A program made the position numbers and the translations under genes. Under the pieces are notes generated by a model. It was not told the origin of the DNA. It saw only the letters and a list, made by a program, of their open reading frames with translations, and searched no databases. 57,915 bases of DNA from Hysterium pulicare CBS 123377 (lineage: Eukaryota > Ascomycota > Dothideomycetes > Hysteriales > Hysteriaceae), in the NCBI GenBank assembly GCA_000467715.1, contig AJFK01001068.1, positions 1 to 57,915 on the forward strand, written 5' to 3'. Of the stretch, positions 1 to 12,449 are shown piece after piece (positions within the stretch are counted from its first letter, which is position 1; every line of letters begins with the position of its first letter).

Positions 1-172
1 TGTCAAGGGTAGCGAGTTTTTCGTCTCCATCTTCTGGCACGACTACTTTGGCAGCAATAGTTTCTTCCACGATCTCCTTATCCGACTTCTTCGCCTTGCG
101 ATGGGCGACTGCTTCTGCGACGAGGCCTACGCCGGGCTGCACAACGTGTCTGGTGAGATAGTATCCGGCCAT
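1..172 (-). CDS. Unknown protein, 5' end only (runs off the window)
   Basis: An open frame starts at an ATG (complement of 170-172) and runs to the left edge without a stop, giving about 57 residues. It begins MAGYYLTRHVVQPGVG and continues into a Lys/Glu-rich stretch (AHRKAKKSDKEI), then an acidic segment. Codon use and the lack of stops suggest real coding sequence. I see no recognisable domain and no signal peptide. The short N-terminal hydrophobic patch is too weak to call a membrane segment. The rest of the gene lies outside the window, so no function is assigned. Confidence 0.5.
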   Translation of the reverse strand, partial: MAGYYLTRHVVQPGVGLVAEAVAHRKAKKSDKEIVEETIAAKVVVPEDGDEKLATLD

Positions 173-830
173 AACGAATTTAGCTAACAACTCAACAAGA
201 GTGAAGCCTCACTTCCATAAGTGAATAATCCAGTCAAGAAATCCCTTGGCGGCTTCAATGTTTATATATTTGCATCAACCATCTTACGTCCGTTTCCAAG
301 TACCACGTGACGATCCTTTTCGGGCAGCATTATGCGCGCACGTTACTCAAACTGGATAGGACACTTGCAAAAGCTTGATTCATCCTTATCGCCTGCAGAT
401 ACTTCCCCTGAGAGTTGCTCGCCCCCACAGCCTTGCCAAGGATCTTGAATCGACCTCTATGCTGAGATCGAGGTTGCGAAAGCGCCTTATCACTTTTATG
501 GATGCCCATCTGCAGCCGATGCTACGGAGTAGGACTGGGTTAGGGTTTATTGGACAGGGGTGTGACGTCATAAGCGCCTTTGAATCGTTGATCAGGCGGG
601 AAGAGGTTGGTTATCGGAGTAACCCACGCGAGAGAGACCTTTCTTGGATGAGTTCAAGGGTAATGAACCTAAGATTAGACATGTCGTGAAGTTATTTACG
701 AGAAGCTTGCTGCAGTAGAACCTCTGAATATGTAAATCTCGCAGAGGTGGCAGTCCAAGGCTTATCGATAAGCGCTAGTAAAACAGCCACGAAGCTTCTT
801 CACATCTTCCAAAACTACCCTTTCCAACGA
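173..830. other. Intergenic, no gene seen
   Basis: Holds the upstream region of the truncated left-edge gene and the 3' flank of the glycosidase gene, which are both on the minus strand. Short open frames on both strands show no family signature. Confidence 0.5.
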
Positions 831-3067
831 TCAAACCTCCTCCGATCCAAGATGAATCACCGGAATATCCGCCATATGCAATTTCGCACTTCCATACGGC
901 ACAAGCTTTGCCTCAAAAATAGCCCCAAGACACTTCCGATCCTGAAGCGGTGCCGGATCCCCTGGGACCACGCCTCGGAAAAGCCCCCACTCGATGAGAC
1001 AGGCTTTAGCTGAGATATACATGGGTAAAGCCCCATCATTCCAAGTCGGAGTCGGGAGCTCGATTCTCGTGCTATTATTCACTCCGATATGATACTTCAG
1101 CGTAGATGGATCGATAGCAATGTTCCAAGCCGTCGCATTCAGCATAACGTAATCCTTGGATGCCGCCGGATATGTCCCAGGAGCCCATACTGTCTCATTC
1201 CTGTAGTGTTTCGGTGGTCCGGAAGTCTTGTTTGAAGGTATGCGGATTGCGTAGAGGAGTTGACCGCGATAGACTGTAATGGTGTCGTTTGCTCGAGCCG
1301 CTGTTCGAAGGGCGGGGTTGACGCGGTAGGACAATGTTGTATTGCCTTTGCCAATGCTTATTTTCTGGAGCCTGCTTTGAGAGTTCATTTGGAATACTTG
1401 TTGCTGGCCTGACACGGAGATATCGGTTCCATTTGACCAGGATGGTACGCGGATGTAGAAGTCAAAATCTCCTTCCGATTCGATCTCATATTCAAGAACA
1501 TCATCAAATGGGTAGTTCGTTCTGCAAGCCACTGATACTCGCCCACTGGAAAGATTTGCGTTCGCGCTAGTCGGTCCAAGAAGTGAATGAACCAATCCGT
1601 TGTCACCCTTCCGCGCGTAGCTGTACATGGTGAATTTAGGATATCCCTGAGGATGGTTTACGGTGCAGCAGGGGTAATTTGGCTCCATCCCATAAGTCTG
1701 GCCAAGCGTATTGACATCGTAGAACGGAGAAGCAGACAGGTTCTTCGAGTACGGTTGATTTGGCTGCGTCATGTACTGATGACTCCACCAATCGCCGGCG
1801 ACTGCAACGGGGAGGGCGTTGAAGGCAGCTAGTTCGGCTCTATCCGCATAATCTGGGTCTCCGATGGCGTGGTAGAGGTATGAAAGTGAGTACATCGTTT
1901 CTACATCTGTGCAAAGTTCTGAGCCGTAATATGGATTGATGCCGTTAATTCGTTCGTCTGCGAGGATAGTTCCGGATGCTGATCCGTGATATTGGAATGT
2001 CCAGTCCACCTGAGACAAGTGTCAGTTCCGAGAACGTGGTTCAAGATTTGGCGGAGTCTGTACTAACCCCATTCTTTGAAATCTGTAGGAGGCTATCATT
2101 ACCAGTCCACCGACGAAGGACCGCCGCCGCTTTCAGACCTTGAAGGTTTAGTTTTCGTAAGATCTTATTCAGCGGAATATCAACTTACCTTCAGCCGCCG
2201 TCACACCATGCAGAAAAGACCAATACTCATCCGTCACCTGATCCGGAAGATTATAAAGATCCTCCTTAATATAAACCCCCTCCACGAACCAGTCCTCCCA
2301 CTTAGCACCAAACCCATGCAGAAGCCTAATATTCTCCTCAATGACTCTCGAACTATTCCTCGGATACTTATCCAGCAACCACTGCAAACTAACAATCATA
2401 TCCTCCGTCCTCGAAAGACCCCACGAATAATCATTCGGTCCCAACACGTCTCCATCATGATAAATCAAGCCAGTCCCATTATGCCTTAACATTTGATTCA
2501 TGAGCCCGTTGAACTTATGCATAGCATTCACAATCGGCTCTCTCCATGTCTCATTCGCATCCGCTAGATTCGTCCATCCAAGAAATAGCAGCGTCCGAGC
2601 CCAAATGAGTCTTTTCCCATCTTTCTTTCGCTCGGGCCCGATCCATCCATCGTCTTGAATCCGATCTAAGATAGCTTGCGTAACTCCATGGACCTTGGAT
2701 TTCAATCGCGCATCGTTGGTGGTATATGCGAGTGGCACTAGAGCATTGACCCAGTAAGGCAGTGCTTCATTCAGTACGCTGTATTCAGTCTTTCCGCCCG
2801 TCCAGGATGAATCGGAGACGTAGGGCCAGAAGTCGTGCAGGTGACCGCCAAGTCCAGAGGCTAAGGTCTCGAGTTCGGTTTGTAGCCAGCCGGTTGCGTG
2901 CACGCTGCCTAGGGGCAATGGCTCGTATGCGAACGGTACGACTAAGAGTTGTTAGCTATGGGTCTGGTGAGGTTAGTCGAGAGGAGTGAGGTTTGCGCAC
3001 GCTTTGAGTTGGCAAGAGTAATTAGCGGGGCGAGATAGCCGATTAGGGTCGTGATCTTGATTCCCAT
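831..3067 (-). CDS. Secreted DUF1680 / GH127-type glycosidase (beta-L-arabinofuranosidase-like)
   Basis: Four exons join cleanly (3067-3001, 2941-2189, 2138-2068, 2009-831), giving 689 residues. The start at 3067 gives a typical signal peptide (GIKITTLIGYLAPLITLA), which was the reason for choosing it. The body is a six-hairpin glycosidase of the DUF1680 family. The zinc/thiol active site known from GH127 enzymes is visible. There is an E-x-C motif (SELC, about Glu328 and Cys330) and, about 80 residues on, the Cys-Cys pair in PCCTVNHPQG (about 411-412), which supplies the nucleophile in characterised members. The length fits the family. The likely role is extracellular removal of arabinofuranose or related residues from plant polymers. 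The exact substrate, and GH127 versus GH146, cannot be told from sequence alone. Confidence 0.85.
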
Positions 3068-3846
3068 CTTGATTGCTTCGAGATCAAGTCAAGTTGAGGG
3101 GCGATACTATGATCTGCAATAGTAATCAATAGTACTGGTAACGTTGGCTACCACCTCATTTCCAACGTGAGAATAAGAAAGAAGTGCTTTGACGAGAGGA
3201 AGTTACGATTTCGCATCTTATCGCCATATTAATTAAATGATTAACGTACCCCTCGGTTGTGGTTGGTATTTCTCCGATATATGCATGGGTGGCGGAACTA
3301 TACCAGCCGAGGAACCATCTCCTTCCACATTAGGCGAGCCAGGGTTTGATTCCAATGTTGAGGCTACATCAGGTTCGAGATTGATACTTGGAGTCAAAAC
3401 CCTACCTTTGCTCGAACATATGCGAGTCGCGACATCGTCGAATGGGACCTGGAAGAAAAGTGTGAAGATCTTGCTGGCGGGGATGGTATCATTAAAGATA
3501 GCCTGAATAGGTTCTTTAACGATGTGAAATGGTTTCTTGAACTTTTTGAGATATTTACAGCTTCTCGTACATAGGTGTATTAGAATGACAGTGGCGCACG
3601 TGATATGCACGTGATGTAGTCTCAGTACCTAGGTAGGTGCGCAGAAACCAGTAGAATGACTCTTGCTTTCTTCCTCCTCATCATCAGCAAATGAAGCATA
3701 TTGCTTGAAACAGGCAAAAGGAAAACTGGGACTGGTCTATGTGGTATATCCAATTCGTGCCAAATACCCAAGCAATAATGAATGCGAGCAGTTGGAACTT
3801 GGAAAACTAGGAGTACGTGTGTTGGATGAAGTACGGGGCATGTTGT
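3068..3846. other. Intergenic, glycosidase promoter region
   Basis: About 780 bp between the glycosidase start and the end of the transporter gene, which is also on the minus strand. Overlapping short frames on opposite strands near 3233-3610 lack any family signature. Nothing else is seen. Confidence 0.5.
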
Positions 3847-6091
3847 TTAGTGTGCAAAGCGGAAGTCCAGTCGCTTGTTACCCTCTTGCTTAGTCGTCGC
3901 GAGATATTCCAATTGCTCGGAATCTGACATGGCTTTCCACTTCGCCTCTCGTTGTTTGTTGCGGTAGACGTAGTATACCTTGGTGAAGGCATAGATGCCC
4001 AAATTGCCAACGGCAATTCCGAGTAAGACTTTGTTTCCGCGATGATAGTTGGGTGCGTCGTCTGCGGATTAGGTTAATAAGCCATGACGTAATCTAAATA
4101 TCTGTCACGTACCCTTCCGGTATATGTTCGATGCGATGATACCACCCGCTTGGACGAACATGTTGTAGCATGCAGCAGATACCGTTCGGGAGCGCACAGT
4201 GTTCGCATTTCTCGAATTCCACCCTACTTGAATAGGGTGCGCTGCATGAATTGTCAGTATGATGAAGGCCCGATGAAGGATTGAACGCAGGTCGTACCAT
4301 TTGGGTAACTCAAAAGCAGTGTGATGACTATCCATACAATCCATTTGCTTGTCTTACCAGCCTCCGTCACAGTAAGCCAGACCAAAAACGGAATAGCCCA
4401 GATCTGGCCTATGACTGAATGCAATGTGAGTTCGCCGTTGATCTCGGAGAGATAAGAAAGTCCAAGCATGAAAACGACTGTTAAAAGATGTCAGAAATCA
4501 GAAGCATGTAGGTGGATTTCAAGGAACATACTATGGAGCGCTGTCCATGGAATCGCCAGAAGATTGGACTGGAAGGTATCGAATCCAAGTCCTTTGAGGG
4601 ATAGCGTGAGATATTGTTGCGGTGGTGTCATGGGTATTTGGAACAGAAGACCGATGATATACAATGGCCATAGGTCATAATCTTTGAGACTCTTCCATAG
4701 GAGCTTAGGCGTGATAGGTTGACGGTTGTGCATCTGAGACTTCGAAGGGTCTTCTCTGATGACTCGGTTCACTATGATTTCTTGCTCTCTGAGATAATCA
4801 TTAGCACGTAGCACTTTGGTCTCACAATTCGCGTCATTTACCGTTCGTTGAACCACCCTTGCTTTCCACGTGCCCAACTTGCGGTCTGACAAGGTCCAGC
4901 AGGCATGAGAACGAAGGCTGCCAGACCGAAGACAAGTGTCAAAAGGCCCTGCTGCAAGTTAGCAGACGGAATATGATTCACTAGGAGGACGAGCATCTAC
5001 CTCGATCATGAACAACCATCTCCACCCAGCTCTACCCTCTATGCCTCTCAAGTGTAGCAGACCATACGCGAAAAAGCCAGCAAGGATATCAGCAATACTC
5101 ATAGCAGTCCAAAAGAAACCCAAGCGTAGGGATAGCTCGTGGTGCTTGTAGAAGTAGGACAGATATAGAATAATCTGCTTAGATTAATAAAGGCGAACAT
5201 CGAAAAAGACTGGATCGAAGCTTACGTCTGGAATGAAACCTCCCTGAAGTATGCCTAGCAATGCTCGACAGGCCAGAAAGCTGTTCCGGCCAGATAGCCA
5301 GAACTGAGAGCAGGCAACGATAGACCAAAGAACCATCTGTGCAGGGATCCAGCGATCGGGTCCCACCCATTTGCTTACGAGCTGCGACGGGAGCTCGGCA
5401 CAGAGGAAGGCAAGCTTGAACACGCTGTTTCCAAGATTGTAATCTAACAACAAGGGTCAGAGAGTGAGTCCGATTACTATGGCAGTACCGGGGGACATAC
5501 CATTGGTGGTTAACCTAAGGTCCTTGAGAAAGTTGTCCGTGTTTGCTTGCGTGATGTTCGCGCGGTCAAGCTCTAGACACATGAACATAACGCATGCAAA
5601 TACCATGATACGAAGATCTATCTTCCGAATCAATTTGTACTCTTCTCCCCATGTCCATCTGGCTAGAGGATTGAAGCGATGTATGTTTTCCCTGCAGGGC
5701 CGTCAGTCATCTCAAACCAGTCGCGGAAATGCGAATAAAAGGGAATTATTGACAGTTTACTCACCAGTCTTTGCGAGGCTGATATTGTCCAGCCGTTTCT
5801 GGATTGTCAAATACGCTGACCTGTAGGCTATCAGACGTGTTGTCATCAAAAGCATCTTGACGGCATTACCTGTGTCGCAATGGCATTCGGATCGAAGGTT
5901 TTGACCCTCTGGAACCAGAACCTCTTCTCCGCTTGTGGAGCTCCAAGTGGGGGAACTTCATGCGCAGTGATGGTTGTTTGTGCATTCTTCTCATAGCCCT
6001 TTTGGTAGTCGATACCCAGGTCGCTGGATGAAGCGCTTGAGGTTTCGAAAGGGACTCCGGCCTTAGTATTGTCCGTCAAAACAGTCGCCAT
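3847..6091 (-). CDS. MFS anion:cation symporter, Dal5 family (candidate sulfonate/organic anion importer)
   Basis: Ten exons fit with consensus splice sites (6091-5870, 5820-5765, 5691-5501, 5443-5226, 5174-5001, 4948-4842, 4788-4532, 4477-4298, 4241-4113, 4061-3847), giving 582 residues. The start at 6091 is the first ATG of the frame. After a hydrophilic N-terminus come about twelve membrane segments with hallmarks of the allantoate permease (ACS) family. These include the first helix running into [13 protein letters not shown], a loop with [30 protein letters not shown] in the fourth to fifth helices, and the WxxNR-like helix [13 protein letters not shown]. The tail is charged and cytosolic. 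Known members import allantoate, vitamins or, as in yeast Soa1, sulfonates. It diverges from a TauD-type dioxygenase gene, so I infer sulfonate or sulfate-ester import. Confidence 0.85.
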
Positions 6092-6269
6092 AGTGAGATC
6101 AGTATGAGTTTTCCTGGCTTCGAAAGAAGTCAATGATGGGACAATCTATGTCAAACTCTCATGGGCCTTCCGTCAAAATATATTAATTTTGGCTTTAAGC
6201 TTCAGTGGAAGCTAGAATGATAATTCTGATAAAGGGTCTGGATCGTGGAATACGCAATTGACAGAGAAC

Positions 6270-6279
6270 ATGACAGCAT
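6270..6279. promoter_or_regulatory. Near-match to CYS3/MetR operator upstream of the transporter
   Basis: ATGACAGCAT matches the published Neurospora CYS3 consensus ATGRYRYCAT at nine of ten positions. It lies about 180 bp upstream of the transporter start. One mismatch makes it weak on its own. It is listed because the other promoter of the divergent pair has an exact match at a similar distance. Confidence 0.25.
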
Positions 6280-7383
6280 ATTCTCAGACCCATCCATTTC
6301 GCCACCACTACATTCGACCCATTCTTATCAGTTAACCGGGCGCACTAAGCTTGATCGAAGAAACTTGGAAGACGGGGTTGGGTCTGGCAGGATGTTCTTC
6401 CACATGGAGTAATGCTGGCATCGGCAACAGATTGTGGGAAGAGCTACCCATGAACATTATCGTGACCAGAATATCGGTATCAGGTAAACGGATCCGCGCA
6501 CACGTCATGGTGACAATGCCATGAACTACAAACCTTGGAAGCAATGTAGCAATAATGCAGCTGACAGACATAGATACATCGCTCTCGATGTTGCACTTGC
6601 AACTTCGAATAGAAATTCTGTAGGCTGCTTTCAGGCCGCCCAGATACCCTTACCAAGCAACTTCCCGCAATTCCCAAGCTGCCTATTTCCAACCACTGAC
6701 AAGTTTGAGGTCTAAGTGGGCTAGAACTCTTGTGGTACTCGATAATGGACGTGGAAAATGGTGGACCCTGAAGACTCGATTTCTTAGGTGTCAAACTGCC
6801 CAGTGAGCCAAGGCTTCGGGACTTCGGTTGTGGGGTGCCCATGTTTTGTGGCACCAGATGCAAGTAGAGGTGATCTGTGGTGGCGTTTCCAGAGTGTGGT
6901 TTTTGGTGTTGGCAATATATCACGACAAAATGGGAGGAGAGCACGACATGACGATTTATATGTCCCAGCGAGATTCATGCCTCGGGCATAGGCCATTTCG
7001 CCAAGCCGTATGATGGATCACAGGAGACGTCATTTTAGGTACTGTTGCGCGATAAGCCATCAGTTCGTCTAGGGAGGTTGTCGTGGGTTCCTGGCTGAGG
7101 TTATTGTTGGGGGATCGGAAAGGACGTTTGAGGAAGGCCGGTCGGAACAACATTTATTCCGGGTGGTGTTCCACAACCTCGTGCAATCGCGTAATCCAAA
7201 CCCAGTATTGTGCAAAGCTTACATTCATATTTCTTCCCTTTAACACGCCCTTACGGAATATCTGTGCCGTATAGCGTACGGTACTGAGCCATTCACTTCA
7301 CCAGAACTCGAAGGATGCCATCGATCGATTACAACGGCCCCTTCAATTGGCCACGATTTTTTTGGCTTTCTGAGAACCTTGCA

Positions 7384-7393
7384 ATGATGCCAT
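7384..7393. promoter_or_regulatory. CYS3/MetR-type operator upstream of the dioxygenase
   Basis: ATGATGCCAT matches the palindromic ATGRYRYCAT consensus of the CYS3/MetR bZIP sulfur regulator at all ten positions. It lies about 175 bp before the dioxygenase start. A match is expected roughly once per 65 kb of random sequence, so its position before a sulfur-scavenging gene is suggestive. Binding has not been shown. Confidence 0.45.
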
Positions 7394-7568
7394 ATCAAGA
7401 TGCATTGCATCAAGCCAGACATGAGCAGAGGGGTTCGCTTCGGGCATGTGTGGGGGACGGTATAAGCATAAATGCTTGATTTGGTCTTTTAAGGGCGATT
7501 GAGTTTCAAGGATCGACAACAGAGATTATATTGTACAATCTTCATATCCGAGCGGCAATTCATCAAAC

Positions 7569-8835
7569 ATGTCGAATACACAAACCATTACCGCTGTCGG
7601 CACCAGTGGAACGTCATCTCAAACCCCCGCACAGAGACAGCCATTGCAGCCGAAAGGCGCCCTCGACGCATACAAGTCCTTTGATGTGACTCCTATCATT
7701 GGTCGCGAGTTTATCGATGTGAACTTGAAGGATTGGCTCAGAGCCCCCAACTCTGATGATCTTATCCGAGACCTGGCCATCACAAGTATGCACTTCGCTC
7801 CCCGTCTTTCATATGATTGCTAATAGGTTTCATTAGTTTCCCAGCGAGGAGTTGTCTTCTTCCGCAAACAAGACGACCTGGATAATGAGCTTCAGAAGGA
7901 ACTAGCCCAACGACTTGGGGAACTTTCTGGAAAGCCAGAGACTTCGAAGCTGCACATTCACCCTGTCAGTAATTCCGGTCGCAGGCTTGGCGGCAAAGAC
8001 GATGAGATCAGTGTCATTAGCTCCGAGCAAGGCAAAGAGCTCTATAAGAATCGCTACATTAATTTCTCTGGAAAGAAGCAAAGTTCAAAAGGAGGATGGC
8101 ACAGTGACATCACCTTTGAGCCTGTTCCAAGCGACTATGCCCTTCTCCGGTTGACTGAGTTGCCCTCAACTGGCGGTGGTAAGTAATGTTCATCGGAGAC
8201 TCCCCAGGCACCTTCCGTGCTAATATATTACGAATATCAGATACTTTATGGGCCTCAGGCTATGAGCTCTATGACCGCCTTTCAGAGCCATACCAAAAGT
8301 TCTTCGAGGCTCTAACCGCCACATATGCTCAGCCAGGTTTCGGTATTGCCGCCAAGGACAACAACTTTGAGCTGTACAGCAAGCCTCGTGGAGCTCCAGA
8401 AAATGTTGGTACAGAGTTGCAAGCCATCCACCCGGTCATCCGTACGAATCCCGTGACTGGTTGGAAGTCCATATTTGGAGTAGGCCATCACGTCCAGCAG
8501 ATCAATGGCCTAACGGAAGAGGAGAGTAAACATGCATTGGAATGGTTTGTGCGCTTGATTGCAGAGAACCATGACCTTCAGGTGCGCCACCGCTGGCAGA
8601 ACCCTAACGATCTTGGTAAGTCAAGGACCGTGAACATTTGTCAAGGCCCTTTCATAGTTGCTGACGGGTAGATGCAGCCATTTGGGATAACCGTAGCGTG
8701 CTGCACACTGCTACCTTCGATTACGAAGGCCTTGGACCCCGTACCGGGCAACGGGCCGTGAGTCTGGGAGAGAGACCATACTTTGACCCCAACAGTCGCT
8801 CTCGCCGAGAAGCGTTGGGACAAAAGCAAGCTTGA
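7569..8835 (+). CDS. TauD/Jlp1-type alpha-ketoglutarate-dependent sulfonate or sulfate-ester dioxygenase
   Basis: Four exons (7569-7785, 7837-8178, 8241-8615, 8678-8835) give 363 residues, the usual length for fungal Jlp1-like enzymes. The TauD fold is clear. The iron-binding facial triad is GWHSD (about His161 and Asp163) plus the distal His in RSVLHTATFDY (about His321). GQRAVSLGERP supplies the Arg (about 337) that binds the 2-oxoglutarate carboxylate. These enzymes oxidise an alkylsulfonate or alkyl sulfate next to sulfur, releasing sulfite or sulfate as a sulfur source. The neighbours are a divergent ACS-family transporter and a downstream Zn2Cys6 regulator, and a CYS3-like site lies in the promoter. 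The substrate cannot be told from sequence, and related 2,4-D- or hypophosphite-type activities exist in the same superfamily. Confidence 0.9.
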
Positions 8836-9298
8836 GAGTTTCTGTCTATATTCGCTGCGCTCAACCGGCCTTGAGGCTGTTCAAAAATGCCATAGTGTAA
8901 TCGAGTTCAGATGTTTCAGATAGAGTCTCACTTCAAGCCGTCACGTATCTTAACCAATGTTTCCTGCCTCAATCCTAGGTCAATACAAAAATACTGAATG
9001 CGTTGAAATATGTTCTTTTTTATGTTTCTTCCGAACCATGGCATCGTCGGAAGTGATCTACTGCATGTTTGATAAGCTTGATTTGGTTGCTGACCAGCAC
9101 GGTGGGCCACTAACCGAAAAGGAACTCCGGCGCAACGCTAGACTAATTTCTCCTGACCCGTATTACCATCCCAAATATCAAGAGGCTAACCTTCTCCGCA
9201 CCTCATCCCCGACCATCCCGCAGATCCAGCACTCTTTTCTTGTGCCTTCCTTTCTATACAATCAAGCAGAGGGAGAGTGAAACTCTTATTATTCCTTT
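8836..9298. other. Intergenic, dioxygenase 3' flank and regulator leader
   Basis: About 460 bp between two genes on the same strand. A 107-codon frame at 8957-9280 has no family signature and is most simply the regulator's promoter and leader. Confidence 0.4.
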
Positions 9299-11705
9299 AT
9301 GCCGAGCGTCCCGGCCACGAAGTCTCAGCGCCGCCAACATGCAAGTTGCGACCAATGCCGACGGTCGAAGCGACGCTGCCTTGTGGATCCTCCCAACAAC
9401 AGGGAGAATCGCACTGTCTGCAATAACTGTACACGCCTGAAATACCCTTGCAGTTTCAATTTTGCCAAGTCTCGATCAGGTCCAAGACCGAAAACCCAAC
9501 AAAGACGGAGTCAGAAGAGTCCTACTCAATTGTTAACGGGTGACGAGTCGGGACTCTTGGATAGAGCAGCTGACGGGGTCACAAACGTTCCAAGTGACGA
9601 CTTTCAAGCCGAATTCAGTGCGAGCGATAACCTTCTGGAGTCATGGCTTGATTTCGATATTGACCCTTGCTTGGATGAGAGTCTAGCATGTTTTCCCAGC
9701 AGTACCGATCTGCTAGACCCAGCATCATTCCCAAGTCCGCCAAATGTGGCCCCAGGAGAGATCCAGCACGATGCCAGGACTCCATACCTGCCGACTCATT
9801 CTGACGCCGTGCAAAGTCTTCTACAATATGGAGTAAGATCTATCGTTGGCTGTTCCTTGAGCAGCCCCGTCCGGTTGTTGAACTCGTCATTGAACGCGAC
9901 TATTCTTGACGAACATCTTGCCCGAATCTACAACACCATTACAACTGGATGCGCATCAATATTTCTGGACTCTAATTGCAATATGTATACCGGGAGATGT
10001 CGCTACCGATTTGATGATGCAGATGTTCAGCGTCCACATGAAGCCTCACCTATTGAACTGAGCATTTTACGAAATGACGTTTTAATTGGTCCTACAACCT
10101 CAGTGTCGTTCCCAATGAGCTCTTCTTCTCCCTCAGAGCGGTCACTCGGGCAATCACAAGCTGCTGAGAATAGAAGGGCATCGCAGGTTTCAGCAAGGCA
10201 AGCAGACGGCTACAAGATGACAGTTTTGGGGGCTGTCCGTTTTCTGGACCATTTCAGTGATCTCTACGGCAATAGGCTCAACTCAACTGCTCGAAGACAG
10301 TCAGACAGCGTCCTGAAAGCAGTTTTAAGAGTCTTTTCGTTTCAGTGGTTACCCGCTTCCGACTTCTCATTCGAGGCTACATCTACCTCTAGCGATAACA
10401 CATTTACCGAGCCTTTGGATCGAAGAAAGCAAACATACCACTCGACGCCCAACGCTTTTCTTGATGCTTGGTTTCGAGCCCGGTCACTAATAAATGAGGC
10501 ACATTCGGTTCGATCATTCCGAGTTGTGTATGCAACCCTGTTGTTTGATACTATTACCATTCCAGATGAGGTATTCGATGACTCCAGGCACGAGTTCCTC
10601 GACGTTGGTCTTCAAAAGCTTTCCTGTTTAGATGACCTTGTCAAGAAATACTGTGCCAACCTGGGGCCTTTTTCAGAATATGGTGCTCTCATCGAATCCA
10701 GCCTGAACATTGTCCGTTGGTTTGGATATCTTCGTGATACCGTGGCAGCGCTCACAACGAGTCGCGAATGCAAGCTTCCAGACCTTCGCAGCCATACTAA
10801 AGGTATGTTGATTCACGAATTGCGAAATGTGTGATCGACTAAAATTAATTGAAATACAATAGCATCTTCCCATAACGAGTCACCTACAGCCATCGTAACC
10901 TCTCAAAATGTTAGCCCATATGTAGATGCTAATGTCCCAAACATATGTCGAAGGGCAATCGCGGAGGCCTTCCTCGTATGGAGACAGATTATCAAAATAA
11001 AACACGTGATTACAAAGCCGTGCGACGGCATTATGGAGCCTGTTCCGAGAATATTCAGTGCTATTACTTCGACAATGACGGCTGTTGGTAACTTCGAAGA
11101 ATTATTCCGTCCTTTTATGAACTATTCGACAGAGAACTTTGCCAATCTCTCCCCGGGCTCCAGAAAATTCTCCGGTATGTAGACCATGTTTTCTTGGCAT
11201 GATTCTTCTACTGACAGATGATAAAACAGTTTTCTTGATGGTGTTCTGGGATCTTGGAGTCCTTGTTCTCGCTCAAACCCTGAAGCCTATATTGAGTGAG
11301 ACCGATCATTCCCACGAGCACTTAATATCAAGTATGCGAACATACCAATGGCGAGCTACAGTATCAGCGGCACAAACCGTCGAATGCGTCCTCGCTTTGC
11401 CTACCGAGGATGCATTCAAGCCAGAGAGCGGATTGAGCGCAGATGTTCCGATAAATGCATGTCACGTTACACCCAGCTTAGTAGTCATGGCCTTGCAAAA
11501 GGCCATCGAACAAACCATCGAATCGCAATCCTCCTCGGATTGTGGTTTGATTCCTGATGGCGTTTGGGACCGACGTATCGGTTTTCTTATGAAAGGCCTC
11601 ATCTCACTCGAAGTGACCATCGGCGGATCGCGAACCGCGTGTGTGGCTCTTCAATCGTTGATGCGGGATTGCGGCGACATCTTATCCGAATGCTGGGTGG
11701 TTTAG
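9299..11705 (+). CDS. Zn2Cys6 fungal transcription factor
   Basis: Three exons (9299-10802, 10863-11174, 11218-11705) give 767 residues. The N-terminal binuclear zinc cluster is complete. Cys17, Cys20, Cys27, Cys41, Cys44 and Cys51 follow the CX2CX6CX13CX2CX6C pattern, with the basic CRRSKRRC segment that contacts DNA. The linker is basic (SRSGPRPKTQQRRSQKS), followed by a long acidic and Ser-rich region. The C-terminal third has helical segments such as RFLDHFSDLYGNRLNST, which resemble the regulatory part of AflR-like factors. It lies 463 bp downstream of the TauD-type gene on the same strand, so it may be the local regulator of the transporter-dioxygenase pair. That role is inferred from position only. 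Confidence 0.85.
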
Positions 11706-12449
11706 AAGACGACTCCGATTCCCCCGGCATATGGTTTACCTCGCTATGAAGTATTCACCGGGTCCATTGGTACAGTAATAGATGAGATCCCACCACCTGT
11801 GATGAAGGAGATGATGTGCTCCTGGGAGTGGTAGTCAAACTTGGGCTCCGACCTACTCCGAGGCGCCGGCTCCGACCCTTGCACCGCACAGACCATGGAA
11901 CTGTTCCCAATGCACGACGGGAAAAAAGAAAGAAAGAGGGCATGTTATTCATCATTATAACTCCTTTCCTCTATATCGCCTTTAAAAAAGCTATCCTAGC
12001 TCCACTACTATCGCCAATAGTCCATTTCTCGGATCTCGATATCCCGCTAACAATGCCACGTAATCCTCTTCCTAAAAGCCACGAGCCTGGAAGCTTGAGC
12101 CTGGAAGCTTCCTATTCTCAGATATACAAGGGTCATGGCTGGAATAAAGGAAAGTACTGATAGGAAGAGTCAAAAGTTCAGAGCCGGGTTCGTGAGCATA
12201 TACCGTCCCAAGGCTTGAAGTGGGTTACCTTTGCCTGTTTCTGGATGATGCGGCTCCGATCCCTGTTATCCCTCATCCGCACCGCGGACCCCTCGACGGT
12301 CACATGCTTATTGAGAGCATTGCATTGCCAGAGCCGATCTTCTCCTTATATATTCACGTCGCCACCCACGATCTGCTCGGATTTGCCACATCGTTTATCT
12401 TCTTCAGCTTGCTAACTTCCCGTTTTCTATTCTCTTTCAGTCCTACAAG
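11706..12449. other. Intergenic, hydrolase promoter
   Basis: About 740 bp with CT-rich stretches just before the hydrolase start (12330-12449). A 114-codon frame at 11816-12160 has mixed composition and no recognisable domain. Confidence 0.4.

Larger units (their letters stand above)
6092..7568. promoter_or_regulatory. Divergent promoter of transporter and dioxygenase
   Basis: About 1.5 kb between two start codons pointing apart, with no convincing gene inside. It contains one exact match and one single-mismatch match to the CYS3-type operator (see the separate entries). There is also an imperfect CATGG...CCATG inverted repeat near 6506-6523. Confidence 0.5.

Noticed and set aside
540-555. 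TTAGGG-like word near the left end
   Set aside because: A single occurrence inside unique sequence; not a telomere or interstitial array.
8957-9280. 107-codon open frame before the Zn2Cys6 gene
   Set aside because: No family signature and ends just before the true start. Best seen as leader sequence.
11816-12160. 114-codon open frame on the plus strand
   Set aside because: Mixed composition, no motif, and it sits in the probable promoter of the hydrolase gene.
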